Source: Oscillospiraceae bacterium
GTDB lineage: Bacteria; Bacillota_A; Clostridia; Oscillospirales; Ruminococcaceae
Assembly: GCA_017523995.1 (NCBI GenBank)
Contig: JAFWUX010000108.1
Span: 49,322-113,321, forward strand
Direction: 5' to 3'
DNA length: 64,000 nt
The notes beneath the pieces are model-generated. The model ran no database searches, had not been told where the DNA came from, and was given only the letters and a program-made list of their open reading frames with translations. The translations under genes and the position numbers were made by a program. This document shows, piece after piece, positions 44,654 to 54,980 of the stretch (its first letter is position 1; each line of letters begins with the position of its first letter).

Positions 44654-44682
44654 ATTATAACCACAAATCGCGGATTTGTCAA
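44654..44682 (-). promoter_or_regulatory. Promoter of the minD-like operon
   Basis: Minus-strand TTGACA, 17 bases, TATAAT. The spacer and flank hold an inverted repeat (ACAAATCCGCGATTTGT). The transcript probably runs through mgsA, the small gene, hisS and PBP2; no terminator is seen between them. Confidence 0.85.
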
Positions 44683-44803
44683 ATCCCTTTTGCGCAAAAA
44701 CTAAAAAATTGTCAGGTTTGTGATATTCCACATCTTCCGTTTGTGCAGTTTGACGAAATCCGCGTGCTTTTTTGTATAGCCTGCCGAATTTTTAACAGAA
44801 ATT

Positions 44804-45451
44804 TCAGGGAACTGCCGTTTCCTGCGTTCCGAGCGGGAGGGTGCCGGTCACGGTTGTTTCCGTCAGCGCGGATGCATCTGCAATCCGGATGCTCTCGATC
44901 ATGCGGCGGAAAGCTGTCTGGTAAATGCTGAAATTCTCCAGATGGCTCTTGCAGGTCACGAGATAGACCTGCTCATCCTTGATGAGCACAGCGGTTGTGC
45001 ACTGCATATTCTGCTGCGCATCGTCACTTTTCACGGCATAGGTGAAATCAAAGACGCGGCATTCCACTTCGGAAACCGGAATTGTCTCATCGGAGAGCAG
45101 CGCAAAATCATCCGCCGTCTGCTGATACTGCTGCAGAACACTGTCACCGTACTCTTTGACCGTCTGCCCGTAGATGCTGAGCTTTTCGCCGGTGACAATC
45201 ACCGAAGCATCGTTGCAGACATAGTATTTATCGTAGTATGCGGAGTTCGTCTCGGTAAATGCAGGATCGACATCCATCGAGATGCGCTCAGGCATCTCCG
45301 AGGGGATGATCAGCATTTCCGTTCCGCTGATCACCGCGGAGGATTCCTCTGCGGTTTCCGGCTTTTTTTTCTTTGTCATTGACATAATTCCGAGGATCAC
45401 GATCACCAGCGCGACCGCGGCAAGCAGTGTGACAATCAGTTTTTGCGGCAT
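44804..45451 (-). CDS. Unknown membrane-anchored extracytoplasmic protein
   Basis: Not recognised. The 215-residue product starts MPQKLIVTLLAAVALVIVIL, one membrane segment (about 4-24) followed by KKKK and then an extracytoplasmic part of about 180 residues with mixed beta character and no catalytic motif. AAAGGTG lies seven bases before ATG 45451; a longer reading would run into RNase P RNA and is rejected. It is a single gene after the RNase P terminator, convergent to none. Confidence 0.7.
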   Translation of the reverse strand: MPQKLIVTLLAAVALVIVILGIMSMTKKKKPETAEESSAVISGTEMLIIPSEMPERISMDVDPAFTETNSAYYDKYYVCNDASVIVTGEKLSIYGQTVKEYGDSVLQQYQQTADDFALLSDETIPVSEVECRVFDFTYAVKSDDAQQNMQCTTAVLIKDEQVYLVTCKSHLENFSIYQTAFRRMIESIRIADASALTETTVTGTLPLGTQETAVP

Positions 45452-45489
45452 AATCAAACACCTTTCTGAAACGAATGAGATTCCGAATG

Positions 45490-45517
45490 AAAAACCGATG
45501 CGTTTCGGGCGCATCGG
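45490..45517 (-). terminator. Terminator of RNase P RNA
   Basis: Minus-strand CCGATGCG and CGCATCGG form an eight-pair stem with a CCCGAAA loop followed by TTTTT. It lies about ten bases beyond the RNA 3' end. Confidence 0.85.
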
Positions 45518-45527
45518 CAATTCGGAT

Positions 45528-45907
45528 GTGACCAGACCTGTAAGCCGGGTTCTGTCATGTTCCATTCCGAGGAATCAAACAAGCGCAGCCATTTATCTAG
45601 ACGATTCGTCGCCGAACCGCTCAAGCCGCCTTTGCAGATGATCCGCCGAGCAGACGTTGTGACCACCTGCACCAATCAGCGTTGCATCGGGTAGGGTTTA
45701 CACAGCAGAGTGCTCTCGCACCCTCTGGTGCGCTCTTACCGCACCTTTCCACCGTTGCCGCACCGGTAAACCGGCGTGGCTGTATCATTTCTGTTGCACG
45801 AGCCCTAGGGTCGCCCCCGGCTGCCGTTAGCAGTTACCCCGCTCTGTGATGCCCGGACTTTCCTCGTAAGCCTAAAAGCGCTTCCGCGGCTGCTCAGTCT
45901 GCTCACC
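45528..45907 (-). ncRNA. rnpB: RNase P RNA, type A
   Basis: Catalytic RNA that matures tRNA 5' ends. On the minus strand the conserved 5' core GAGGAAAGTCCGGGC and GGGTAACTGCTAACGG lie near the start, with GGGCGACCCTAGGGC, GGAAAGGTGCGGTAAGAG and the closing ACAGAACCCGGCTTACAG near the 3' end. The roughly 380-base length and the layout fit the ancestral type A rather than the Bacillus type B. Ends are estimated from the promoter and the P1 stem. Confidence 0.95.
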
Positions 45908-45912
45908 ACAAT

Positions 45913-45941
45913 ATTTTACCATATTATACGCATTCTGTCAA
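45913..45941 (-). promoter_or_regulatory. Promoter of RNase P RNA
   Basis: Minus-strand TTGACA, 17 bases, TAAAAT, with the RNA 5' end six bases downstream. Confidence 0.85.
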
Positions 45942-45957
45942 GCCCTTTAATATAGTT

Positions 45958-46114
45958 AGGAGTGAGAAGATAGAAGTGAGGAGTTAAGGTGTCCGCTTCG
46001 CGGACAGTTTTCAAGAGAATGAAAGAAGCGGGAACAAAAAGAAAATCGTGAAGATCATTTCAAATCATCGCCGACAGGCGATACCGCAACTTCTATCTTC
46101 TCACTCCTCACTCC
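45958..46114. repeat. Terminal-inverted-repeat element, copy 1
   Basis: A 157-base element bounded by AGGAGTGAGAAGATAGAAGT (45958-45977) and its exact complement (46089-46108). Inside are two small hairpins, TGTCCGCTTCGCGGACA and ATCGCCGACAGGCGAT. It has no gene and resembles a miniature transposable element. A relative with the same ATCGCC-GGCGATACCGCAACTT core is at 58458-58591. Confidence 0.85.
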
Positions 46115-46134
46115 GAACTTCGCTTTGTTCGCTC

Positions 46135-46163
46135 TTGCGTTTTGGTGCGGAATGTGTTATAAT
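46135..46163 (+). promoter_or_regulatory. Promoter of hisIE
   Basis: TTGCGT, 17 bases, TATAAT, with TG one base before the -10 box (extended -10). The hisI start codon is 34 bases downstream. Confidence 0.75.
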
Positions 46164-46196
46164 AATTGGGAAAACCGCAGGAAAGGAATGCTGCAT

Positions 46197-46550
46197 ATGA
46201 TAAAAGTCGATCTGAACGATCTCGACCGCTTCTTTCAGAAGGGCGAGCTGATCCCCGCGATCTGCTATGAGGTCGATACGAAAACCGTGCTGATGCTCGC
46301 TTACATGAACAAAGAGAGCCTCAGACGCACGCTCGAAACCGGATACACATGGTTCTGGAGCCGCTCGCGGCAGGAATACTGGAACAAGGGCGCAACATCC
46401 GGACATCTGCAGAAGGTTGTCTCGATCTTCGCGGACTGCGATGATGATACGCTGCTTGTCAACGTCAAGCAGACCGGCGTCGCCTGTCACACGGGCGCCT
46501 ACAGCTGCTTTTTCAAGGAAATCTATAACGATGAGGAGAACGAAGCATGA
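46197..46550 (+). CDS. hisI: Phosphoribosyl-AMP cyclohydrolase
   Basis: Third step of histidine synthesis, a zinc- and magnesium-dependent ring opening. The 117-residue product has [16 protein letters not shown], then DCDDDTLL (metal-binding Asp residues) and [12 protein letters not shown] with zinc cysteines. AAAGGA lies nine bases before ATG 46197. It overlaps hisE by four bases; the two are separate polypeptides here, not fused. Confidence 0.97.
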   Translation: MIKVDLNDLDRFFQKGELIPAICYEVDTKTVLMLAYMNKESLRRTLETGYTWFWSRSRQEYWNKGATSGHLQKVVSIFADCDDDTLLVNVKQTGVACHTGAYSCFFKEIYNDEENEA

Positions 46551-46885
46551 ACGTCTATCAGGAAATTTTTGAGGTCATTAAGGCACGCAAGGCCGCTTTT
46601 GAGGCAGGTCAGGCACAGGAGAACTCCTACACCGCCTATCTCTTTGACAAGGGTGTGGACAAGATCTGCAAAAAGGTCGGCGAGGAGGCAACCGAGACCG
46701 TCATCGCTGCAAAGAACGGCGATAACGATGAGCTGAAAAACGAGATCAACGATCTGCTCTATCATGTCATGGTGCTCGCAGCCAATCAGGGGCTCGACTG
46801 GGATGATGTCGAGAAGGTGCTCGAGGAGCGCAACGAAAAAATCGGCAATCTCAAGCAGTTCCATCAGGTCGATAAGAATACCTGA
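46547..46885 (+). CDS. hisE: Phosphoribosyl-ATP pyrophosphatase
   Basis: Second step of histidine synthesis, an all-alpha MazG-like pyrophosphohydrolase. The 112-residue product has [32 protein letters not shown] (metal-binding EExxE) and [13 protein letters not shown], the diagnostic HisE motifs. ATGA overlap with hisI. The rest of the his genes in the window lie 10 kb away at 31.9-36.2 kb. Confidence 0.97.
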   Translation: MNVYQEIFEVIKARKAAFEAGQAQENSYTAYLFDKGVDKICKKVGEEATETVIAAKNGDNDELKNEINDLLYHVMVLAANQGLDWDDVEKVLEERNEKIGNLKQFHQVDKNT

Positions 46886-46983
46886 GCACAATTGTCACGT
46901 TTTCTCTCCGGCACGAATATATTGCAGTAAGGATTCCGATGAAACGCATTCGGAATTCCAATCTGTAACCGGGAGGAAACCAT

Positions 46984-47775
46984 ATGAACGAATTGCCGAA
47001 TGCCGAAAGCATCAGCGCGGTACCGGTCCGGCTTGACCGCGTATTCGACAGCTGCAGCGACAAGGACTGCATCACGAATCTGCAGGTGATGCTCGAGGGC
47101 GGCGCCGAGCTGCCGCAGCAGTATACATCCGTCAAAACGCGCTGTGTCTCGATCGACAATATCTGCATGAGCGTTGAGCCGATCCCGTTCAACCGCGGCT
47201 ATTACACCGTGGACATCACCTATACATTCGGTGTCGAGCTGCTCTGCTACACGCGAAACTGCGATGCGCCGGCGGTCATGCGCGGCATGGCGAGCGCCTC
47301 GAAAAGCGTGATTCTCTACGGCAGCGAATCGAACACCAAAACATTTTTCAGCAACGGCGCGCGTCTCGGCGATACGAACCGCTGCTGCGACGTTGTCAAT
47401 CTGCCGACCGCAAGCTGTCAGTGTGTCGATCCGATCGCGCTGGAAACACGTATCTGCGTACTTCCGCCGATGCCGCCGCTGAACGGTCAGGAGCCGCCGC
47501 AGATGCCTGCCCCGCGCAGAACCGTCGTGCTGACACTCGGCGTGTTCTCCGTTGTCGAGCTGACGCGGCCTGTCACGATGTCCGTCGCCGCCTATCCCTA
47601 TCAGGTGCCGTCGAAAACCTGCAACGGCGATACTGATTCGCCCTGCGAGGTCTTCAGCCGCCTGAACTTTCCGACAGAGGAATTCATCCCCTCTGCGGAC
47701 GGCTTTACCGCGCAGCAATCTGCAGAAGCGCTCCGCTACGAGGGCTTTTCCGGCTGGCAGCAGCCGGTACAGTAA
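46984..47775 (+). CDS. Conserved clostridial Cys-rich protein of unknown function
   Basis: The 263-residue product has no signal peptide or membrane segment and 13 cysteines. It opens with VRLDRVFDSCSDKDC, a pattern common in hypothetical proteins of spore-forming clostridia, and contains GYYTVDITYTF and CCDVVNLPTASCQC. Cys-rich, beta-strand-like proteins of this sort sometimes coat spores or cells, but nothing here proves it. GGGAGG is located six bases before the ATG, and a strong hairpin follows the stop. It follows hisE by about 100 bases. Confidence 0.75.
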   Translation: MNELPNAESISAVPVRLDRVFDSCSDKDCITNLQVMLEGGAELPQQYTSVKTRCVSIDNICMSVEPIPFNRGYYTVDITYTFGVELLCYTRNCDAPAVMRGMASASKSVILYGSESNTKTFFSNGARLGDTNRCCDVVNLPTASCQCVDPIALETRICVLPPMPPLNGQEPPQMPAPRRTVVLTLGVFSVVELTRPVTMSVAAYPYQVPSKTCNGDTDSPCEVFSRLNFPTEEFIPSADGFTAQQSAEALRYEGFSGWQQPVQ

Positions 47776-47785
47776 CAGGAAAGCC

Positions 47786-47828
47786 GCAGCCGCGTGAGCA
47801 TGCAAAACTCACGCGGCTGCGTATATTT
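47786..47828 (+). terminator. Hairpin terminator after the Cys-rich gene
   Basis: GCAGCCGCGTGAG and CTCACGCGGCTGC pair perfectly over 13 bases with a nine-base loop, followed by GTATATTTT. The T run is imperfect. Confidence 0.7.
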
Positions 47829-47838
47829 TGAGGTGCTT

Positions 47839-48300
47839 ATGAACATCATTCCGGCAACAGCTGCGGATTTTGAAACGGTCCGCAGAATCACGCAGGAGAC
47901 CATCCGCACAGTCTATCCGCACTACTATCCTGCCGGTGCGGTGGATTTTTTCCTCGCGCATCACAATGATGCGGCAATCGAGCGGGATATCCGCAAAAAC
48001 ATCGTATTTCTGTGCATTTCCGATGACGGCGATGCGGTCGGAACGGTGACTGTCAGCGGCAATGAGATCGGGCGGCTGTTTGTGCTGCCGGATCGGCAGG
48101 GCAGCGGATACGGCAAAGCGCTGCTTGATTTCGCCGAGCAGAAAATCGCAAGAAACTACGAATTTGCCGTGCTTGATGTCTCATTCTCCGCAAAGGCGAT
48201 CTATCTGAAACGCGGATATGAAGCTGTCAGCTGGCATGTGATCGAAACCGAAACCGGCGACTTCCTCTGCTTTGACGAGATGCGCCGGAAGCTGCGATAG
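47839..48300 (+). CDS. GNAT-family N-acetyltransferase
   Basis: Predicted acetyl-CoA-dependent acetyltransferase of unknown substrate. The 153-residue product starts MNIIPATAADF and has VTVSGNEIGRLFVLPDRQGS followed by GYGKALLDFAE, the acetyl-CoA loop (motif A, RQGSGYGKAL), and YLKRGYEAVSWH near the end. GAGGTG stands three bases before the ATG, rather close. It sits between the Cys-rich gene and a small DUF4926-like gene. Confidence 0.88.
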   Translation: MNIIPATAADFETVRRITQETIRTVYPHYYPAGAVDFFLAHHNDAAIERDIRKNIVFLCISDDGDAVGTVTVSGNEIGRLFVLPDRQGSGYGKALLDFAEQKIARNYEFAVLDVSFSAKAIYLKRGYEAVSWHVIETETGDFLCFDEMRRKLR

Positions 48301-48311
48301 GAGTATCTTGC

Positions 48312-50509
<2,198 letters not shown>

Positions 50510-50512
50510 CCC

Positions 50513-50857
50513 ATGAACATTCAGATTTTCGGAAAATCCAAGTGCTTTGATACGAAGAAGGCGGAGCGCTTTTTCAAGGAGCGCGGCGTCAGATTTCAGC
50601 GGATCGACCTGCCGGACAAGGGCATGAGCAAACGTGAGCTTGAGAGCGTCATCCGCGCGGTCGGCGGCATGGAGCAGATCGTCGATCCGAAGGATCAGGA
50701 TTTTGCGCTCTGGCAGCATCTGCTCCCCGATGCGCAGTTCGATATGCTGCTCGAAACGCCCGAGATGCTCCGGACACCGATCGTCCGCAACGGGCAGAAG
50801 GCAACCGTCGGCGAGGCGGCGGCGGTCTGGAAGCAGTGGATCGCTGAGGAGGCATAA
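50513..50857 (+). CDS. Spx/ArsC-like thioredoxin-fold protein
   Basis: A 114-residue protein of the ArsC family: MNIQIFGKSKCFDTKKAERF, LPDKGMSKREL and LLETPEMLRTPIVRNG with the cis-Pro. Only one Cys (Cys11) is in the active loop, where Spx has CxxC, so it is neither a typical Spx nor proved to be an arsenate reductase. It begins three bases after ligA and ends before a terminator. Confidence 0.85.
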   Translation: MNIQIFGKSKCFDTKKAERFFKERGVRFQRIDLPDKGMSKRELESVIRAVGGMEQIVDPKDQDFALWQHLLPDAQFDMLLETPEMLRTPIVRNGQKATVGEAAAVWKQWIAEEA

Positions 50858-50865
50858 CACAGGAA

Positions 50866-50914
50866 AACAGCCGCGGAATCATTCTGTTGCGATGATTCTG
50901 CGGCTGTCTGTTTT
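50866..50914 (+). terminator. Terminator after the Spx/ArsC-like gene
   Basis: ACAGCCGC-G-GAATCAT pairs with ATGATTC-T-GCGGCTGT over 15 bases with one mismatch, followed by CTGTTTTC. Confidence 0.8.
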
Positions 50915-50963
50915 CTGCGCACAATTTGCCTTGCATTCGACAAAAAACTGTGATATAATATAG

Positions 50964-51046
50964 ATGTGTCTCCGACGGATTTGCAATGAGACTCCGTCCA
51001 AAGCCCTGCTTAAGGGACATTGCCCCTTAAGAATCCCGATTTTTGG
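50964..51046 (+). repeat. Gene-end repeat, diverged copy 5
   Basis: GTGTCTCCGACGGATTTGCA, ATGAGACTCCGTCC, then CTTAAGGG-ACATTG-CCCCTTAAG and ATCCCGATTTTTGG. It is a shortened and diverged copy, behind the terminator of the Spx/ArsC-like gene. Confidence 0.75.
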
Positions 51047-51103
51047 CAAATATTGCGATAACACACATATTGCTGCAATGCATGGATTCGGCGTCTCATG
51101 CGG

Positions 51104-51376
51104 TTATTCTTCGGAGCCGAAGCGGATGATGATTGTCCGCCCGCCGGCGGATTCGTCCGCAGGCATGCTGCGAACCGAAAAATCCGATGCAAGATCCGCC
51201 GCCGCATCCTTGATATCCCCGAGCCGCCGCTCGAATTTCTCCGGCGAAGGCACCCCGATCTCATACGATTTTTCGCTTTCCGGCGCCTCTTTCGATGCGT
51301 CCGGTGCGGATGATCCGTTCGCTGCCGCCGCACAGAGAATCCCGAGCGCCGCCAGAATCACAAACAGCTTTTTCAT
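51104..51376 (-). CDS. Small secreted or anchored protein of unknown function
   Basis: The 90-residue product has an N-terminal signal (MKKLFVILAALGILCAAAAN) with an AAAAN-type cleavage site, then a hydrophilic part ending in RTIIIRFGSEE. The internal Cys15 lies inside the hydrophobic core and not in a lipobox. GCGGGG lies eight bases before ATG 51376. A longer reading to 51592 is unlikely. No known family. Confidence 0.55.
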   Translation of the reverse strand: MKKLFVILAALGILCAAAANGSSAPDASKEAPESEKSYEIGVPSPEKFERRLGDIKDAAADLASDFSVRSMPADESAGGRTIIIRFGSEE

Positions 51377-51608
51377 ATGCATGTCCCCGCTTTCATCAAA
51401 ATCTTGCGGACTTCCGTTCCGCTGACTATATTCTAGCAGATATTCTGCGCTGAAATCGACAAGATATCCGCACAAGTTTTTCATCCGGATGCTCCGTTTT
51501 TTCCGCACGGATGCACGGGCATTCCGGAAGGATGCTTCACAGGGCTGCATCATGCTGCATGATGCTGAACCTGTGCTGAATTTGTGCAACATTTAAGGGA
51601 GGTGCCGT

Positions 51609-52685
51609 ATGTATTATCCGATCAGCGATGCAAACTGCATCACACTGAACACGCTCAAAGCTCTGCTCAGCCCCGAAAGCCGTCAGACCGACTATCTGAC
51701 CATGCTGTTCCCGCCGGAGCTCAATGACTTTGATACCGCGAATCTGCTTGATTTTATCTATGACACGGAGAATATCACGCTGCGCAACACGCGGACAACC
51801 TTTACAAACGGCAATATCATCCGGCAGAATGACAAGCAGACCTATTCCCGTGCGAATCAGACGAAGCTGACCGTTATTGCGCGCTGGCTGCGATGTCCCG
51901 GCACGGAGACGCTCTGGGCGCAGTTTCTCGCTGCGCAGTTCCCGCTGCTCGATCACAGACTGCTTGCGCGGACGGTCGAGGAGGATGCTGCGCGCTATCC
52001 GGCGGCGTTTGCCGAACTGCTCGGACAGACTGAACATGCCGGAGACAGCGCACATCTGCTGCTCCTGCTGATCCTCTGGGCGGTGTTCGGCGAGCGCATC
52101 ACAACTGCAGACGGCATCTTTTATGCGGAATCTGAGGCGGCGCAGCCCGATGCAAAGGCTGGCTCGAAACCGCCCGACAGAAAAGCATTCTGTGAGGCTT
52201 CGTTCCGCACCGTTCCCGATATTCAGCATGTGGATTTTTCGTTTCACAAGGGCGATTTCTGGCTGATCGACAGCAGCCGCATCGAGTTTCTGCTCTCGCT
52301 CATCAGCCGGAAGATTCATCTGCGCGTGCTGGTCGATCTCGTCGAGCCCTCGCGCCTGATCTCCTCGCATATGGAGCACAGCAAGCGGTTTGTCCTGCCG
52401 CACGAAATGGTGCTGCAGTACTGGCGCGAATTTCAGCAGCGCAATCCGGAGTATGTCCATGTGCGGTTCTCGCCGGTGCCCGTTCTGCGCAATTACTGCT
52501 GCTTTGCCTCTGCCGATCCGGAAAAATCCGCAATGCGGCTGACGTTCTATTCCTACGGGCACAAAAATTTCAACGAATACTTTGTGCTGTGTCCGGAAGC
52601 GGGCACGAAGCCCTTTACGATCTTCCGTGAGGAGTTTGAGTATCTCTGGGCGCAGGGCGTCGAAGCAGATACCGATACTGTATAA
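51609..52685 (+). CDS. Unknown cytoplasmic protein next to a RlaP-type nucleotidyltransferase
   Basis: Not recognised. The 358-residue product has no signal or membrane segment. It opens MYYPISDANCITLNTLKALL, has a helical middle with LLLLLILWAVFGERIT (about 150-166) and a C-terminal part with DSSRIEFLLSLISRKIHLRV and YYSYGHKNFNEYFV-like strands (about 310-340). GGGAGGTG precedes the ATG. It is 39 bases before the nucleotidyltransferase gene, likely co-transcribed. A regulatory or RNA-related role next to RlaP is only a guess. Confidence 0.75.
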   Translation: MYYPISDANCITLNTLKALLSPESRQTDYLTMLFPPELNDFDTANLLDFIYDTENITLRNTRTTFTNGNIIRQNDKQTYSRANQTKLTVIARWLRCPGTETLWAQFLAAQFPLLDHRLLARTVEEDAARYPAAFAELLGQTEHAGDSAHLLLLLILWAVFGERITTADGIFYAESEAAQPDAKAGSKPPDRKAFCEASFRTVPDIQHVDFSFHKGDFWLIDSSRIEFLLSLISRKIHLRVLVDLVEPSRLISSHMEHSKRFVLPHEMVLQYWREFQQRNPEYVHVRFSPVPVLRNYCCFASADPEKSAMRLTFYSYGHKNFNEYFVLCPEAGTKPFTIFREEFEYLWAQGVEADTDTV

Positions 52686-52724
52686 TATGCAGACCATGCG
52701 TACATTATGACAAGGAGTACAGCA

Positions 52725-53483
52725 ATGAGAAACATTCAGCAGGAAATACAGGAAAAACTTGACGAAATCGAGCGCATGGAGCATGTGAAGATTCTGCACT
52801 GCGTTGAATCCGGCAGCAGGTCGTGGGGATTCCCCTCGCCCGACAGCGATTATGATGTGCGGTTTATCTATCTGCGGGAGCGCGATGCCTATCTCAATCT
52901 GGCGCCGCCGCGCGATGTGATCGAATGGCAGCTCGATGATGTGCTGGATATCAGCGGCTGGGATGTGCAGAAAATGCTCCGGCTGCTTTACAAATCCAAC
53001 CCGACCGTTTTTGAATGGAACAGCTCCCCGATCATCTACCGCACCGCGCCGGAATGGCAGCGCATCAGCGAGGTGATTCCCGCGTATTTTCGTGTGAAAT
53101 CGGGACTGCATCACTATCTGAGCATGGCGGGCGGCAATGCAAAAGCCTATCTGCAGGGGGATGCGGTCAAGCTGAAAAAATATTTCTATGTGCTGCGTCC
53201 GATTCTTGCGTGCCGCTGGATTCTCGACCGGCAGACACCCCCGCCGATGCTCTTTTCGGAGCTGATGCAGTCCGAGCTTGATCCGGAGATGCGCCCCGTT
53301 GTGGATGATCTGCTCGCGCGCAAGCAGCAGACCTCGGAGCTCGGCACGGAGCCGCCGATCGCACCGCTGCATGCCTATATCGAGCGGCAGCTTGCGGAGC
53401 TCACGGAAATCGCAGAACAGACGCCCGATCATCCGCATCCGGACTGGGACGCGCTCAACAAGGTTTTCCTCTCGCTGTTTTAA
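52725..53483 (+). CDS. RlaP-type nucleotidyltransferase
   Basis: DNA polymerase beta-like nucleotidyltransferase of the YcgL/RlaP family (PF10127), linked in other bacteria to RNA repair. The 252-residue product has the family signature ESGSRSWGFPSPDSDYDVRF (about 28-47) with the metal-binding DxD in SDYDVRF, followed by IYLRERDAYL and a helical C-terminal half. AAGGAG is seven bases before ATG 52725. It follows the 358-residue unknown gene; no RNA ligase or RtcB is in the window. Its stop is followed at once by a gene-end repeat. Confidence 0.9.
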   Translation: MRNIQQEIQEKLDEIERMEHVKILHCVESGSRSWGFPSPDSDYDVRFIYLRERDAYLNLAPPRDVIEWQLDDVLDISGWDVQKMLRLLYKSNPTVFEWNSSPIIYRTAPEWQRISEVIPAYFRVKSGLHHYLSMAGGNAKAYLQGDAVKLKKYFYVLRPILACRWILDRQTPPPMLFSELMQSELDPEMRPVVDDLLARKQQTSELGTEPPIAPLHAYIERQLAELTEIAEQTPDHPHPDWDALNKVFLSLF

Positions 53484-53567
53484 GGTATCGCTCCGCGATG
53501 ATCTGTAATGGGGCGCTGCCCCAAGCCCCGCTTAAGGGATAGTATCCCTTAAGAATCCCATTTTTGA
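53484..53567 (+). repeat. Gene-end repeat, copy 6
   Basis: Starts with GGTATC right after the TAA of the nucleotidyltransferase gene, with an insertion (GCTCCGCGATGATCTGTAAT), GGGGCGCTGCCCC, then CTTAAGGGATA-GTA-TATCCCTTAAG and ATCCCATTTTTG. The palindrome plus T run may act as a terminator. Confidence 0.85.
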
Positions 53568-53613
53568 ATCAATCCTCAGAATCTTCCGATAACCAGAAAG
53601 TGAGGCGGTTACA

Positions 53614-54291
53614 ATGAAACAAATTCTCTCCGGCATGCTCGCTGCGGGAATGCTGCTCAGTCTCGGCGGATGCGGAAAAAAGCCCGTCCAGCAGGCGGAG
53701 GAAAGCAGCGTCACCACTCCGGAATACAGCCTTGAGATCGTCGAGCCGGAGACCGGCAAGCCCGCGACCAATCCCGCGGACACCGTGCCGATGGCGCCCG
53801 AGACGGTCACGGAGGTTGTCACGGTCACGCAGATTGTCACGGTGACTTCGGTTGTCACAGTGACCGAATCCGCAGAACCCGGCGAGCCCTATGACGCCGG
53901 CACGCTCACAGAGGCGGCGGAACCGCTTGTTGTGGAGGGAACCATCGACAAGGACGGCACCTTCACCACCAAGGATGACGTCGCGCTGTATATCTATACA
54001 TACGGCGAGCTGCCGAAAAACTTTATCTCGAAAAAGGAGGCGCAGAAGCTCGGCTGGGAGGGCGGTTCGCTCGAGCCCTATGCCCCCGGCTGCTGCATCG
54101 GCGGCTCGTACTTCGGCAACTACGAGGGCAAGCTCCCTGAGAAAAAAGGCAGAGAATACACCGAATGCGACATCGACACACTCGGCAAAAAATCACGCGG
54201 CGCAAAACGAATTGTCTTTTCCAATGACGGACTGATCTACTACACAGGCGACCACTACGAAACATTTGAATTGCTGTACGGGGAGGAATAA
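53614..54291 (+). CDS. Lipoprotein with a barnase-family ribonuclease domain
   Basis: Predicted surface-anchored guanyl-specific RNase toxin. The 225-residue product has a lipoprotein signal with lipobox LGGC (Cys20), a Thr/Val/Pro linker with repeated VTVT units (about 62-88), and a C-terminal barnase domain (about 115-225): LYIYTYGELPKNFISKKEAQ, LGWEGG, GSYFGNYEGKLP, and DHYETF. The catalytic residues of barnase (Glu73, Arg83, Arg87, His102) align with Glu184, Arg195, Arg199 and His214. AAAGTGAGG lies before the ATG. A barstar gene follows after two bases. Family and active site are seen; the surface display and target are inferred. Confidence 0.9.
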   Translation: MKQILSGMLAAGMLLSLGGCGKKPVQQAEESSVTTPEYSLEIVEPETGKPATNPADTVPMAPETVTEVVTVTQIVTVTSVVTVTESAEPGEPYDAGTLTEAAEPLVVEGTIDKDGTFTTKDDVALYIYTYGELPKNFISKKEAQKLGWEGGSLEPYAPGCCIGGSYFGNYEGKLPEKKGREYTECDIDTLGKKSRGAKRIVFSNDGLIYYTGDHYETFELLYGEE

Positions 54292-54293
54292 CC

Positions 54294-54563
54294 ATGACTG
54301 TCACGATTGATTGCAAAGACATCCAGACGAAGGAGGATTTCCACAGCACTTTTTCCAAGTCGCTCTATCTGCCGGGGTTTTACGGCAACAATCTTGATGC
54401 GCTCCATGACTGCCTGACCGCACTGCCGCAGAAAACCGTGATCAATCTGCTGCATACAGAAAGCCTGATCCATAATCTCGGACCCTACGGCAGAGCCGCC
54501 ATCGCTGCCATTGCCCACGCCGAACGCGAAAATCCCGAACGGCTCACCGTGAATATGTTATAA
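54294..54563 (+). CDS. Barstar-family RNase inhibitor
   Basis: The 89-residue cytoplasmic protein matches barstar in size and key sites: LPGFYGNNLDALHDCLTAL around residues 26-44, with Tyr30, Asp35, Asp39 and Cys40 at the same numbers as in Bacillus barstar, whose Asp35 and Asp39 plug the barnase active site. Its ribosome site GGGGAGGAA lies in the end of the barnase gene. It presumably protects the producer from the neighbouring RNase before export. Its stop TAA is immediately followed by a gene-end repeat. Confidence 0.93.
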   Translation: MTVTIDCKDIQTKEDFHSTFSKSLYLPGFYGNNLDALHDCLTALPQKTVINLLHTESLIHNLGPYGRAAIAAIAHAERENPERLTVNML

Positions 54564-54980
54564 GGTATCTCCGATGGATTTGTAATGGTGGCTCTCCGCG
54601 CTGCGCTGTGTCGAGTTTGCTGCGCAAACATCGAGCCCCAAACCCCGCTTAAGGGATACTATCCCTTAAGAATCCCATTTTTATTATGGATGAATGGAAA
54701 ACGCTGCCGGAGCGTCAATAAAAAAGTTTTGGTCGAGCTTTTTCAAAAGCTCGCGGAATCCAGAGGCAGCGCCTCTGGTCGCTCGTCGCAACGAGCGAAA
54801 CTCCCCCGCCGAAGGAGCTCCGCAAGGGTGAATTTCAAAAAGCATCCGGGGGATGCTTTTTGAGAGAGGGACGCCCTGCGATAGAGGGCGTCCCTAAGTG
54901 AATTGCCAAGCAATTCACAGATCGTCACGAATGTGTCTCCGTCAGATGTGTCTCCGACGGATTTGTAATGGGGCTGCTCG
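54564..54980 (+). repeat. Gene-end repeat, composite copy 7
   Basis: Begins GGTATCTCCGATGGATTTGT directly after the barstar stop, then AATGG, CTTAAGGGATACTATCCCTTAAG (split palindrome), ATCCCATTTTT. A second block follows: AAAAGTTTTGGTCGAGCTTTT, CCAGAGGCAGCGCCTCTGG, CGTCGCAACGAGCGAAACTC, AAAAAGCATCC/GGATGCTTTTT and GGACGCCC/GGGCGTCC hairpins, and at 54935 a new start GTGTCTCCGACGG. A reading frame at 54585-54863 is made of repeat sequence. Confidence 0.8.

Noticed and set aside
45454..45675. Open frame upstream of the 215-residue membrane protein
   Set aside because: It lies within RNase P RNA and its terminator.
54585..54863. 93-codon frame behind barstar
   Set aside because: It consists of the composite gene-end repeat and its hairpins, which recur elsewhere in the window.
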